A stretch of DNA of 64,000 nt, taken from positions 5,548,501 through 5,612,500 of the forward strand of contig NZ_CP022219.1 of the NCBI RefSeq assembly GCF_004114915.1, read 5' to 3'. This DNA comes from Bradyrhizobium guangxiense. GTDB taxonomy: Bacteria > Pseudomonadota > Alphaproteobacteria > Rhizobiales > Xanthobacteraceae. The translations under genes and the position numbers were made by a program. Below are positions 33,919 to 43,125 of the stretch, one piece after another (positions within the stretch are counted from its first letter, which is position 1; each line of letters opens with the position of its first letter). Below the pieces are notes generated by a model. It was not told the DNA's origin, made no database searches, and saw only the letters and a list, made by a program, of their open reading frames with translations.

Positions 33919-35586
33919 CTATTCTGCTGCCTGGAGCATCGGCGCGGATCGCGCGGCAAGGACATCCTCGATCCGCCCCTTGCAGGCGCCGCAGCCGCCC
34001 GAAGCGTTGGTGTGCTCTTTCACCCCATCGACGGTGGAAAGGCCGTGCGCGGCAATGGCATCCTCGACGGTGCCGAGATCGACCGTCTTGCAGAAGCAGA
34101 TCTTCCTGGCGCGCCGGGCTTCCTCGGCACGGACCGGATCCGCAGCAATCTCGGCGGCCTGCGCGTCCATCTGCGCCATCGCCTTCGACTGCCAGTTGAC
34201 GCCGGCGTCATCCCAGGGGGCGGGCTTGCGGAGCTGCGCCCACATCGGATTGTAGAGCGCCTTCTCGATCTCCTCCATCAGCTTGACCATGCCGATGTAG
34301 CCCATGTAGCCGTGGCAGCGCTCCTGGTTGATGTCGAGCCAGGGCATCGCCGCCTTCAGCGCGACGAACTGCGACTTGCCACCGGACAGCATGATGTCGG
34401 CACGCGCGTCCTTCAGCATCTTGTACATTTCGCGCGGCGTCATGTCCTCGATCATATGGGCGTCCTGGCCCATCAGCTCCTTGATCCGTTCCTTGTCCTC
34501 CTTGGTGGACTTCTTCACGGACGTGCCAACAATCTCGAGACCAGCTTCCTGGAGCGCTGCGACCACCGACCACGACTTCACGCCGCCGGTGATCAACAGC
34601 ACCTTCTTGTCCTTGAAGCGCGGCTTGAAGCGCTCGATCGCCGCCCAGGCCTTGGCTTCCTCCCGCGCAATTACCGCCTCGGTGCGATCCATCAGCTCGG
34701 CCGGCGCGCCGCGCTCGATCAGCAACCGCGCGATCTCGCGCAAGGAATCGCTGGAATCCTGGATGCCGTAGAACGAGCCCTCAAAATAGGGGATGCCGTA
34801 GCGCTCCTCCATCTTGCGGGCGACGTTGATCATCGCCTTGGAGCACACCATCATCGCGGCTTTCGCGCGATGCGAATAGGCGAGCTCCCGGTATTTCCCG
34901 TCGCCTGAGATGCAGGAGAGAATGCGGATGCCGAGCTCGTCGAGCAGCGGCTTGATCTGCCAGAACTCGCCGGACAGATTGTACTCGCCGATGATGTTGA
35001 TGTCGTAGGGCGTGGTGTAATCGGGCTCTTCGGTGCCGATCACGTGCTCGAGCAGCGCCTCGCCCGCCAGCTTGTTACCGAGGTTCTTCGGGCCGACGAA
35101 GCCTGGAGAATTGACGGGGATGACCGGCTTGCCGAATTTCGTGGCTGCAGCCTTGCAGACCGCATTGATGTCGTCGCCGATCATGGCGGGCACGCAGGTC
35201 TGGTAGACGAAGATCGCCGGCGGATCGTATTTATCGATGACCTCCTTGATCGCCTTGTAGAGCCGCTTCTCGCCGCCGAACACGATGTCGGTCTCGTTCA
35301 TGTCGGTGGTGAAGCTGCGCCGCCAGAGATCGGAGCCTGAGGAGGCGCTGCCGCGATTGTCCCAGGAGTTGCCTTCGCAGGCGATCGGGCCGTGGACCAG
35401 ATGTGCGACGTCGGTGAAGGGCTGCAGCGCGATCTTGGCGCCGTCGAAGGCGCAGCCGCCCGCGGCCCCACCCGGCTGGAGCTGCTTGGTGCAGCCCTTC
35501 TTGCGTTCGGCCTCCGTCTTGTTGGCGTTCTTGCCGCAGCCCGGCTCGTTGAACACGTCCTGGATGGTGGCCGACAGCGAGCTCAT
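33919..35586 (-). CDS. nifE: NifE with C-terminal BFD-like [2Fe-2S] domain
   Basis: A 555-residue NifE, longer than the roughly 475-residue enterobacterial form. Residues 1-480 are the NifD-like scaffold (GCAFDGAKIALQPF, HGPIACEGNSWDNRG, YQTCVPAMIGDD, QERCHGYMGY). The last 65 residues carry a BFD-like motif, ICFCKTVDLG then NASGGCGACKGRI, giving four Cys for a [2Fe-2S] cluster. This extension is known in Bradyrhizobium NifE; its role is unclear, perhaps electron input to the scaffold. It lies 118 bp after nifK, past a hairpin. Confidence 0.97.
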   Translation of the reverse strand: MSSLSATIQDVFNEPGCGKNANKTEAERKKGCTKQLQPGGAAGGCAFDGAKIALQPFTDVAHLVHGPIACEGNSWDNRGSASSGSDLWRRSFTTDMNETDIVFGGEKRLYKAIKEVIDKYDPPAIFVYQTCVPAMIGDDINAVCKAAATKFGKPVIPVNSPGFVGPKNLGNKLAGEALLEHVIGTEEPDYTTPYDINIIGEYNLSGEFWQIKPLLDELGIRILSCISGDGKYRELAYSHRAKAAMMVCSKAMINVARKMEERYGIPYFEGSFYGIQDSSDSLREIARLLIERGAPAELMDRTEAVIAREEAKAWAAIERFKPRFKDKKVLLITGGVKSWSVVAALQEAGLEIVGTSVKKSTKEDKERIKELMGQDAHMIEDMTPREMYKMLKDARADIMLSGGKSQFVALKAAMPWLDINQERCHGYMGYIGMVKLMEEIEKALYNPMWAQLRKPAPWDDAGVNWQSKAMAQMDAQAAEIAADPVRAEEARRARKICFCKTVDLGTVEDAIAAHGLSTVDGVKEHTNASGGCGACKGRIEDVLAARSAPMLQAAE

Positions 35587-35664
35587 TCGTCTCTCCCGTT
35601 CTTGGACCCGCTGCGCGAGCGCTTCCGCCCCGCAGTCTCGATCGCTCTGGCTAGACATCGTCGT

Positions 35665-35692
35665 CTGCCGCCGCCTCGTCGGGCGGCGGCAG
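35665..35692 (-). other. Stem-loop between nifK and nifE
   Basis: CTGCCGCCGCC pairs with GGCGGCGGCAG over a 6-base loop, 12 bp after the nifK stop. There is no T-run, so it is more likely a processing or stability element than a terminator. Confidence 0.65.
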
Positions 35693-35704
35693 GTTTGCTC
35701 GGCA

Positions 35705-37264
35705 TCAACGGATGATGTCGAAGCTGTAGTCGGTCTTGGCGGGCACGTTGGTATTCTTGTCGATCTCGTCGAAAATCTTGTCGAGGATCTTCACCAGAAC
35801 ATTCATGCCGCCCTGATAGCCCCACACCGGATAGCGATGGTGATGGTGGCGGTCGAATACCGGGAAGCCGATCCGGATCAGCGGCGTGCCGGTGTCGCGC
35901 TCCAGGTACTTGCCGTAGGTGTTGCCGATTAGGAAATCGACCGGCTCCGTGAACAGCAGCGAGCGCATGTGCCAGAGATCCTTGCCGGGATAGGCATGGC
36001 AGTTCTTGCCGAAGGGCGAGCTGGCGAACAGCGCTTCCATCTTTTCAGCCCAGGCCTTGTTGCCATTGGTGGAGAGCACATGGGTCGGCTCCGCGCCGAG
36101 CTCGAGCAGGAAGGCTGCAAGTCCGTAGCAGAGGTCCGGATCGCCGTAGATCGCGAACTTCTTGCCGTGGATATGAGCGCTGGAGTCGGCCATGGCGTCG
36201 ACCAGGCGGCCACGCTCCTGCTCCAGCGCCTTCGCGATCGGCTTTCCCGTGATGCGCGAGAGCGTCATCAGGAACTCGTCGGTGGCGCTGACGCCGACCG
36301 GATGGTTGAAGGCGGCGACCTCGTGGCCGTGGTTCTCGATGAACGGCAGCGTCTTCTCCGTGCAATATTGCTGCATGGAGATGGTGGCCTTGGCATGGAT
36401 CGCGTTCGCGGCGTCCTCCAGCGTGGTGCCGCCGTCATACATGCGGAATTCGCCGTCGGTCGGGGTGTCGAACACATCGCTGTTGTCGGCGAGGATCGTG
36501 TACTCGATCCCCATCAGCTCGAAGATGCGCTTGATCTCGCGGATGTTGCCGACGGTGTAGCCGTCGAAGCCGCCGATGAAGTTGATCTTGGCGTTCTCCT
36601 TGCGCTCCAGCTTCGGCGCGGTGCCGGCCTTGCCGTCCCAGAAATGCTCCAGGATGCCCTTGAGCGCGTTGTCGTAGCCGGTCACGTGGCTACCGACGAA
36701 GGCTGGCGTATGGGCGAAGGGAACGTCGTACTCCGCCGGAACCGAGCCCTTCTCCTTCGCCGTCTTGATGAAGGCGTTGAGGTCGTCGCCGATCACTTCC
36801 GCCATGCAGGTGGTGGAGACGGCGATCATCTTGGGCTTGTACATGTTGTAGGTGTTGGCGAGGCCGTCGATCATGTTGTTCAGGCCGCCGAACACCGCTG
36901 CGTCCTCCGTCATTGAGGAGGAGACGCAGGAGCTCGGCTCCTTGAAATGGCGCGACAGATGGCTGCGGTAATAGGCGACGCAGCCCTGCGAACCATGCAC
37001 GAAGGGCAGCGTGCCCTCGAAGCCGACCGCCACGAAGACCGCGCCCAGCGGCTGGCAGGCCTTGGCGGGATTGACGGTCAAGGCTTCGCGAGCAAAATTC
37101 TTCTCGCGATATTCTGGCGTCTTGGCCCATTCGCGGATCCGCTCGACTTCCGCGGGATCCTGCGGATTCTCGAACAGGGCTTTCTTGTTGGCCAGCATCT
37201 GCTGGTATTCCGGACCTCGGAACAGCTCGAAGTGATCGAGCACGTGTTCGGCATTCTGTGTCAT
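35705..37264 (-). CDS. nifK: Nitrogenase MoFe protein beta chain NifK
   Basis: A 519-residue NifK. The P-cluster Cys are in [19 protein letters not shown] and [10 protein letters not shown], and the C-terminal [15 protein letters not shown] block is characteristic. With NifD it forms the alpha2beta2 dinitrogenase. It is transcribed from the nifD promoter; the intergenic gap of 77 bp contains a strong hairpin. Confidence 0.99.
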   Translation of the reverse strand: MTQNAEHVLDHFELFRGPEYQQMLANKKALFENPQDPAEVERIREWAKTPEYREKNFAREALTVNPAKACQPLGAVFVAVGFEGTLPFVHGSQGCVAYYRSHLSRHFKEPSSCVSSSMTEDAAVFGGLNNMIDGLANTYNMYKPKMIAVSTTCMAEVIGDDLNAFIKTAKEKGSVPAEYDVPFAHTPAFVGSHVTGYDNALKGILEHFWDGKAGTAPKLERKENAKINFIGGFDGYTVGNIREIKRIFELMGIEYTILADNSDVFDTPTDGEFRMYDGGTTLEDAANAIHAKATISMQQYCTEKTLPFIENHGHEVAAFNHPVGVSATDEFLMTLSRITGKPIAKALEQERGRLVDAMADSSAHIHGKKFAIYGDPDLCYGLAAFLLELGAEPTHVLSTNGNKAWAEKMEALFASSPFGKNCHAYPGKDLWHMRSLLFTEPVDFLIGNTYGKYLERDTGTPLIRIGFPVFDRHHHHRYPVWGYQGGMNVLVKILDKIFDEIDKNTNVPAKTDYSFDIIR

Positions 37265-37303
37265 GGTGGCACCTTCGTTGGATGTCGTGTTCGATCGCTT
37301 GCC

Positions 37304-37332
37304 CCGGCTCCTCCTCGATCGGGAGGAGCCGG
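37304..37332 (-). other. Stem-loop between nifD and nifK
   Basis: CCGGCTCCTCC pairs with GGAGGAGCCGG over a 7-base loop, 9 bp after the nifD stop. It has no T-run and likely affects message stability or the NifD:NifK ratio. Confidence 0.72.
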
Positions 37333-37341
37333 CGCTTACAG

Positions 37342-38844
37342 TTATTCCGCCGCCATCAGGCTCGGCCGCGGGGCATCCTTCCAGGGTGCCTTGGTCTTCT
37401 TCCAGATCGGGGAGTTGATCGCCATGTCCATGTCGCGGGCGAAGATCGCGAAGCCGTCATAGCCGTGATAGGGACCGGAATAGTCCCAGGAATGCATCTG
37501 GCGGAACGGCACGCCCATCTTCTGGAACACGTACTTTTCCTTGATGCCGGAGCCGACGAGATCGGGCTGGATCTTCTCGACGAAGCGCTCGAATTCGTAG
37601 CCGGTGACGTCGTCATAGATCAGCGTGCCGTCCTTGACGTAGTGCTGGGCAGTGCGCTGGTAATCGTCGTTATGGCCGAACTCGTAGCCGGTGCCGACGA
37701 CCTCCATGCCGAGGTCCTCATAGGCGCCGATGACGTGGCGGGGACGCAGGCCGCCGACGAACAGCATCACCGTCTTGCCTTCGAGGCGCGGACGGTACTT
37801 CGCGATCACCGCATCCATCAGCGGCTGGTACTTCGCGATGACGCGCTCGGCGCCTTCCTTGATCTTGTCGTCGAAGAAGCTTGCGATCTTGCGCAGCGAT
37901 TCCGCGATCTTGGAGGGACCGAAGAAGTTGTATTCGCACCAAGGGATGCCGAACTTCTCTTCCATGTGGCGGGAGATGTAGTTCATCGAGCGATAGCAGT
38001 GCAGCACGTTGAGCTTCGCCTTGGGCGTCGCCTCCAGCTCGGCCAGGCTGCCGTCACCCGACCATTGCGCGATCACGCGCAGGCCCATCTCCTCGAGCAG
38101 GATGCGCGAGGACCAGGCGTCGCCGCCGATGTTGTAGTCGCCGATGATCGCGACGTCGTAGGGCGTCGATTCGAACGCCGGCTTCGCCTCCGGGGAGATC
38201 TTGTCGAAGATCCAGTCGCGCACGGCGTCGTTGGCGATGTGGTGGCCGAGCGACTGCGAGACGCCGCGGAAACCTTCGCAGCGCACCGGGACGATGGTCT
38301 TGCCGTCATACTCCTTGGACTTGACCTTCGACACGGCCTCGATGTCGTCGCCGATCAGGCCGATCGGGCATTCCGACTGGATGGTGATGCCGTGGTTCAG
38401 CGGAAACAGCTCCTGGATCTCGTCGATGATCTTGGCGAGCTTCTTGTCGCCGCCGAACACGATGTCCTTCTCCTGGAAGTCGGAGGTGAACTGCATGGTG
38501 ACGAACGTGTCGATGCCGGTCGTGCCGATGTAGTAGTTGCGGCGCGCAGCCCAGGAATACTGGCCGCAACCGACCGGGCCGTGGCTGATGTGGATCATGT
38601 CCTTGATCGGGCCCCACACCACGCCCTTGGAGCCGGCGTATGCGCAGCCGCGAATGGTCATCACGCCGGGGATCGACTTCAGGTTCGACTTGACGCCGCA
38701 ATCGGACTTGCCGGCCTCGTGCACGTTGAGGTGCTTGGCGCGGCGCTTGGCGGTCTTCTCCGGATAGACCTTCAAGACTTCGTCGATCAGTTGCTTGTTG
38801 CGGGCCTTGATCTCGGCGACGCTCTGGGTGGTTGCTAGGCTCAT
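37342..38844 (-). CDS. nifD: Nitrogenase MoFe protein alpha chain NifD
   Basis: A 500-residue NifD. P-cluster Cys are C67 ([11 protein letters not shown]), C93 ([10 protein letters not shown]) and that in [12 protein letters not shown]. FeMo-co is held by the Cys in [11 protein letters not shown] and by H451 ([16 protein letters not shown]). It catalyses N2 reduction in the NifDK complex. It is the first gene of nifDKENX-DUF269-DUF683-fdxB-hspQ, with a sigma-54 promoter and two NifA sites upstream. Confidence 0.99.
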   Translation of the reverse strand: MSLATTQSVAEIKARNKQLIDEVLKVYPEKTAKRRAKHLNVHEAGKSDCGVKSNLKSIPGVMTIRGCAYAGSKGVVWGPIKDMIHISHGPVGCGQYSWAARRNYYIGTTGIDTFVTMQFTSDFQEKDIVFGGDKKLAKIIDEIQELFPLNHGITIQSECPIGLIGDDIEAVSKVKSKEYDGKTIVPVRCEGFRGVSQSLGHHIANDAVRDWIFDKISPEAKPAFESTPYDVAIIGDYNIGGDAWSSRILLEEMGLRVIAQWSGDGSLAELEATPKAKLNVLHCYRSMNYISRHMEEKFGIPWCEYNFFGPSKIAESLRKIASFFDDKIKEGAERVIAKYQPLMDAVIAKYRPRLEGKTVMLFVGGLRPRHVIGAYEDLGMEVVGTGYEFGHNDDYQRTAQHYVKDGTLIYDDVTGYEFERFVEKIQPDLVGSGIKEKYVFQKMGVPFRQMHSWDYSGPYHGYDGFAIFARDMDMAINSPIWKKTKAPWKDAPRPSLMAAE

Positions 38845-39033
38845 ACGAATATCCTTCGGTTATCCCTGTGCGGGGTCGGACGCCTCCTCCGAAGCGCCTG
38901 ATAGACGATCGACAGGCCCCACAACGCGACCTGTCCCGGTTCAATCACTCTGCTCTCCTTCGGCCGATTGCCCTCAACCGGCGCGCCGCTCTCGCGATCT
39001 CTTGGCGCGAGCTCGCCTTGCAGAAGGACTTTT

Positions 39034-39048
39034 GCAACGAGTGTGCCA
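39034..39048 (-). promoter_or_regulatory. Sigma-54 promoter of nifDKENX
   Basis: Minus-strand TGGCACACTCGTTGC, a near-perfect -24/-12 element, 189 bp upstream of nifD. Confidence 0.9.
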
Positions 39049-39107
39049 GCGCTCATCGAGCGCGAAAAACGAAGTGGTTGGAGAGAGATAGCTGCGAGGC
39101 AAGCCGT

Positions 39108-39123
39108 TGTTGCAAACCCGACA
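39108..39123. promoter_or_regulatory. NifA activator site 1 of nifD
   Basis: Exact TGTTGCAAACCCGACA, 59 bp above the nifD -24/-12 element. Confidence 0.83.
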
Positions 39124-39157
39124 TCGCATCATGTCGACATGCGTCCGCAGCGGCGGC

Positions 39158-39173
39158 TGTTCGAAACAAAACA
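39158..39173. promoter_or_regulatory. NifA activator site 2, shared with the divergent receiver gene
   Basis: Exact TGT-N10-ACA (TGTTCGAAACAAAACA), 109 bp above the nifD element and 67 bp above the plus-strand element at 39241. Confidence 0.75.
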
Positions 39174-39240
39174 ATGCGCGCGGGCGCCACGGGATTGGCG
39201 AACATGCATTTTCCTGCCTGAAAGCGCCGCTCCGCCACTT

Positions 39241-39255
39241 CGGTACGGAGCTTGC
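39241..39255 (+). promoter_or_regulatory. Sigma-54 promoter of the receiver-sufE unit
   Basis: CGGTACGGAGCTTGC keeps GG-N10-GC and TTGC; 31 bp upstream of the receiver-like start. Confidence 0.65.
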
Positions 39256-39286
39256 TTGATCCACCTCAAAACGCATCGAGGTGCTC

Positions 39287-39723
39287 ATGCAAATCGCAAC
39301 GGATTCCCAGGCGGCGGGCGCGAGACCAATTGTGTTCGTGATCGAGCGCGAGCAGGTCGTGCGGTCCGCGCTCGACTTCATCCTGCGGGACCGCTACAGG
39401 ACCCACGCGTTCGCATCGCTTGAAGAGGCGCCGACCGCCGTCACGGATGCGCCCGATGTCGTGCTGCTCGGGAGCTCGCTCCTGCAAGGCCGCCACGACG
39501 TGCTCCCGGCCGCCTTGCCAAGCGGTTCGGCAGCGCCGCGATCCTGGTCGTCGCCGACAGCGGCCGCGATGCCCTTGCCCAGCTCGCGCTCGAAAGCGGC
39601 GCGTGCGGCATCATCGGAAAGCCGATCTCGTTCGATACGGTCTGCGAAGCGGTCGAGCGGGGGCTCCTGGCGGAGCTTCCTCGCGGCGCGCCCCCGCGCC
39701 TCGCCTGCACGTCCCCCGGCTAA
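39287..39723 (+). pseudogene. Frameshifted receiver-like gene, paralogue of 13334
   Basis: The first part reads MQIATDSQAAGARPIVFVIE and continues to DVVLLGSSLLQGRHDV. The frame then breaks near 39500, and the matching C-terminal half (RFGSAAILVVADSGRDALAQ, ESGACGIIGKPISFDTVCEA) continues one base out of phase to a TAA at 39721. Restoring one missing base gives about 145 residues, equal to the 144-residue intact paralogue at 13334-13768. The phosphoacceptor Asp is again Gly (DVVLLG), while Lys in GKPIS is kept. A real mutation or a sequencing error cannot be told apart here. The next gene is sufE. Confidence 0.75.
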
Positions 39724-39749
39724 CGCCGCCACCATCCCGGAGAGCATCC

Positions 39750-40193
39750 ATGACCCTATCCCGGCCCGCACCGATCGAGGACATCATCGAGAATTTCTCC
39801 CTGCTCGAGGACTGGGACGACCGCTATCGCTACGTGATCGAGCTCGGTCGCGAGCTGACGCCGCTTCCCGACACGGAACGCACGGACGCCAACAAGGTGC
39901 AAGGCTGTGCCAGCCAGGTCTGGCTGGCGACCACGATCGCGCACCGGGACGGGCAACCCTTCCTCACCTTCATCGGCGACAGCGATGCCCACATCGTGCG
40001 CGGCCTGGTTGCGATTCTGATCGCACTCTTGTCGGGACGGCCGGCCTCGGAGATCTCGGGCGAAAATCCCCTCGCATTGTTCGAGCGGCTCGGGCTCGGC
40101 GAGCACCTGACACCCCAGCGCTCGAACGGTTTCCGCTCGATGATCAAGCGCATGCACGCAGATGCGACAGCCGCCCTGGCGGAGACGGTGTGA
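39750..40193 (+). CDS. sufE: SufE, sulfur acceptor for SufS
   Basis: A 147-residue SufE (IEDIIENFSLLEDWDDRYRY, KVQGCASQVWLATTIAHRDG, AHIVRGLVAILIALLSGRPA). The persulfide-accepting Cys is in VQGCASQVW. It activates SufS, encoded on the other strand at 40557, and shuttles sulfur to SufBCD. GGAGAG upstream supports the ATG at 39750. It follows the broken receiver gene by 26 bp. Confidence 0.95.
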   Translation: MTLSRPAPIEDIIENFSLLEDWDDRYRYVIELGRELTPLPDTERTDANKVQGCASQVWLATTIAHRDGQPFLTFIGDSDAHIVRGLVAILIALLSGRPASEISGENPLALFERLGLGEHLTPQRSNGFRSMIKRMHADATAALAETV

Positions 40194-40206
40194 TGTTCGA
40201 CAGGCG

Positions 40207-40560
40207 TCAGGCGACGTCGAACGTGGTTCCCATCCGCCTCATCTCGCTGCCTTGCATGATCACGAACACCGACCGAGCCACGAACTCGACGGTGTAATAG
40301 ACCTCGCCGAGGAAGCGCCAGCTCTCGCGCACGACGCCGGTGTCGCCGGGATGCACCAGGGGCTCACCGATGTCTTTGTGCGGATACATGCCGTCATTCC
40401 TGATCAGCGCCGCGGCGCGGATCGGCTCGCCTGCCACAAACTCGCCGGGGAAGCGTCGCTCTATGTTTCGCACCGTCCGCCGCCGATGGGCATCGCAGAC
40501 GACGCGGGCAACGGGCCGCGGCTTGACCGACCGCGGCTTGGTGGCGATCTGCTCGCTCAT
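40207..40560 (-). CDS. NifZ-like protein at the end of the suf operon
   Basis: A 117-residue protein with a NifZ-type core (EPIRAAALIRNDGMYPHKDI, GDTGVVRESWRFLGEVYYTV, EFVARSVFVIMQG), recognisably related to nifZ at 21139 in the IRNDG-x-Y and YTVEF/YGVEF segments. It overlaps sufS by 4 bp (ATGA), linking Suf biogenesis with a nitrogenase maturation factor. Exact function unknown. Confidence 0.8.
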   Translation of the reverse strand: MSEQIATKPRSVKPRPVARVVCDAHRRRTVRNIERRFPGEFVAGEPIRAAALIRNDGMYPHKDIGEPLVHPGDTGVVRESWRFLGEVYYTVEFVARSVFVIMQGSEMRRMGTTFDVA

Positions 40561-41798
40561 GAGAACAGCTCCTGGGCCATGGTCAGCGCCTCAGCCAGCG
40601 CATCGACCTCGTCCATGGTATTGTAGAGCGCAAACGAGGCGCGACAGGTTGCCGTCACACCGAAACGGTCGAGCAGCGGCATCGCGCAATGGGTCCCGGC
40701 GCGCACCGCCACACCGGCGCGGTCGATGACCGTCGCGAAGTCATGCGCGTGGGCGTTCGTCATCTCGAACGAGACCAGCGCGCCCTTGTCGGCGGCGGTT
40801 CCGATGATCCGCAGCGAATTGATCCCGCGCAGCCGCTCCTGGGCGTAGGCGAGAAGGCTGCTCTCATGCCTGCGGATCCGCTCCTTGCCGATCGATTCGA
40901 CATAGTCTATGGCGGCTCCGAGGCCTATGGCCTGCACGATCGGCGGCGTACCGGCCTCGAAGCGGTGCGGCGGCTCGCCATAGGTGACGGCCTCGCACGA
41001 GACCTCGCGGATCATCTCGCCGCCGCCGTTGAAGGGAGGCATGGCCGCCAGATGCTCGAACTTGCCATAGAGCGCCCCGATGCCGGTCGGGCCGTACAGC
41101 TTGTGCCCGGTGATGACGTAGAAGTCGCAGCCGATATCGCGGACGTCGACGTCCATATGCACGGCGGCTTGCGAACCGTCGACGAGGACGGGGATGCCCC
41201 GCGCATGCGCCAGGCGAACGACCTCCTTGACGGGAACGATGCTGCCCAGCACGTTCGACATCTGGGTGATCGCGACTAGCCTGGTCCGCGGGGTCAGCAG
41301 CTTCTCGAATTCCTCGATCAGGAAATTGCCGCCGTCGTCGACCGGCGCCCATCTGATGACGGCGCCCTGTCGCTCACGCAAGAAATGCCAGGGGACGATG
41401 TTGGCATGGTGCTCCATGATCGACAGCACGATCTCGTCACCTGGACCGATCCGCTCGCGACCGAACGTCTGGGCCACGAGATTGATCGCCTCCGTGGCAC
41501 CGCGGGTGAAGATGATCTCCTCCCGCCGCTCCGCGTTGAGGAACTTGGCGACCTTGTCGCGTGCTCCCTCATATGCCTCCGTGGCGGCGTTGGCGAGGTA
41601 GTGCAGGCCGCGATGCACGTTGGCGTATTCGCTGCTATAGGCCCCGGTCAGCCGGTCGAGCACGGCCTTCGGCTTCTGCGCCGAGGCTGCGTTGTCCAGG
41701 TAGACCAGCTTCTTGCCGTGCACCTGCATCGACAGGATCGGAAAATCCTGGCGAACGCGGTCGACGTCGTAGCTTGCGTTGCTGACCGCCGGGTGCAT
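40557..41798 (-). CDS. sufS: Cysteine desulfurase SufS
   Basis: A 413-residue group II cysteine desulfurase. PLP Lys is in VITGHKLYGPTG and the catalytic Cys is intact in RAGTHCAMPLLDRFG. The N-terminus (VRQDFPILSMQVHGKKLVYL, DNAASAQKPKAV) is typical. It supplies persulfide sulfur via SufE to SufBCD. Because NifS in this window lacks its Cys, SufS may be the working sulfur source. It starts 3 bp after sufD ends. Confidence 0.96.
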   Translation of the reverse strand: MHPAVSNASYDVDRVRQDFPILSMQVHGKKLVYLDNAASAQKPKAVLDRLTGAYSSEYANVHRGLHYLANAATEAYEGARDKVAKFLNAERREEIIFTRGATEAINLVAQTFGRERIGPGDEIVLSIMEHHANIVPWHFLRERQGAVIRWAPVDDGGNFLIEEFEKLLTPRTRLVAITQMSNVLGSIVPVKEVVRLAHARGIPVLVDGSQAAVHMDVDVRDIGCDFYVITGHKLYGPTGIGALYGKFEHLAAMPPFNGGGEMIREVSCEAVTYGEPPHRFEAGTPPIVQAIGLGAAIDYVESIGKERIRRHESSLLAYAQERLRGINSLRIIGTAADKGALVSFEMTNAHAHDFATVIDRAGVAVRAGTHCAMPLLDRFGVTATCRASFALYNTMDEVDALAEALTMAQELFS

Positions 41799-41801
41799 GG
41801 A

Positions 41802-43121
41802 TCATTCCCGTCCCTTGAGCCAGGCGAGCATCGTCCGCGACAACGCCTCGCGCAGGTCCTCGCGCGCGACGGCGTCGATCACCTCGCCGACGAAGGCCTG
41901 GATCAGAAGCGCCTCGGCCTCCTTTTCCGGAATGCCTCGCGCCATCAGATAGAATTTGAACTGGTCGTCCAGCGCGCCGGTGGTCGTGCCGTGGCCGCAC
42001 TGCACGTCGTCTGCGAAGATCTCGAGTTCAGGCTTGCAGTTGGCGACGGCCTCGTCCGACAGCAGCAGCGCCCGCGCCATCATCCGGGCATCAGTCTGCT
42101 GCGCGCCTGGCTGCACCGTGATCCTGCCCTGGAACACCGCTCGCGCCTCGTCGTCGACTACGGCCTTGAACACCTCGCGGCTCTGCGATCCGGCGGCGAC
42201 ATGGTCGACGATGAGCGTGGTATCCGCGTGCTGGCGTCCCGAGAGGAGGCTCGCCTGGTGCACGCCGGCTGTGGTCCCCTCGCCCGCGAGCTTCACGAAG
42301 ATCTGGTTGCGCACCACGGCCCCGCCCGTCGTGAAGCCGAATTCGCGGTAGTCCGCGTCGGCCCCGATCGACGCCTCCAACGTTGCAATATGCAGCGCAG
42401 CCGCACCTTCGCCGATGATCCTGATGTGATCGAGGCGGGCCTTGTCGCCGACATTCATCTGCAAGGCTGCATTGACCTGATAGTCGGTTTGATCCGGGCC
42501 TTCATGCGTCTCGAGCAGCGTGAGCGCGGCGCCGCTGCCGAGCTCCAGCCGCGATCGCGTGAACATTGCGGCAGGCGCCGTGCCCGTCGTCACGAACACG
42601 AGATGGATCGGCCGTTCCACGACGACATCGGGCGCGACCGTGATGACGACACCGTCGGCGGCAAGTGCAGTGTTGAGCGCCGCGGCCGGATCGCCCCCCG
42701 CCATGTCGAGCGAAAGAACCGATTCGTCTGAACCCAGCGCGTCAGCGGTCGCGCGAATCGTGACGCCGGATTCGAGGCCCGCGAGATCGGAGAGTTCCGG
42801 CACGAAGGCGCCATCGACGATCAGGAGCCGGCGCAGGTGGAGGCCGGCGAACGCCGCGCCGGCGTTGCGGGCGGCAGCCTTCGCGTTTGCGTCGGGGTGA
42901 GGCGCCAGCGGCTTGGCATCGCGGACCAGACGTCGCAGGTCAGTGTACTTCCAGGCCTCGACGCGCGAGTTCGGCAGCCCCTGCGCCACGAAACGGTCGA
43001 TGGCATCACGCCGGAGAGCCTCGGTGCTTTGGCCACCGGGCAGGCTCTGCTGCGCGGTCGCGAACAGGTCGGCGAATCCGATCTCGGCAGCGGTTTTCAC
43101 GGGGCGGATCTCGGCATTCAT
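41802..43121 (-). CDS. sufD: SufD, Fe-S assembly scaffold subunit
   Basis: A 439-residue SufD (SRVEAWKYTDLRRLV in the N-terminal part; QADTTLIVDH-like region HADTTLIVDHVAAGSQSREV and MMARALLLSDEAVANCKPEL in the beta-helix; CGHGTTTGALDDQFKFYLMA near the end). With SufB and SufC it forms the SufBC2D scaffold. The start at 43121 was chosen by homology; 38 upstream residues are shadow of sufC. sufC ends 4 bp upstream of it. Confidence 0.94.
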   Translation of the reverse strand: MNAEIRPVKTAAEIGFADLFATAQQSLPGGQSTEALRRDAIDRFVAQGLPNSRVEAWKYTDLRRLVRDAKPLAPHPDANAKAAARNAGAAFAGLHLRRLLIVDGAFVPELSDLAGLESGVTIRATADALGSDESVLSLDMAGGDPAAALNTALAADGVVITVAPDVVVERPIHLVFVTTGTAPAAMFTRSRLELGSGAALTLLETHEGPDQTDYQVNAALQMNVGDKARLDHIRIIGEGAAALHIATLEASIGADADYREFGFTTGGAVVRNQIFVKLAGEGTTAGVHQASLLSGRQHADTTLIVDHVAAGSQSREVFKAVVDDEARAVFQGRITVQPGAQQTDARMMARALLLSDEAVANCKPELEIFADDVQCGHGTTTGALDDQFKFYLMARGIPEKEAEALLIQAFVGEVIDAVAREDLREALSRTMLAWLKGRE

Positions 43122-43125
43122 GGGA

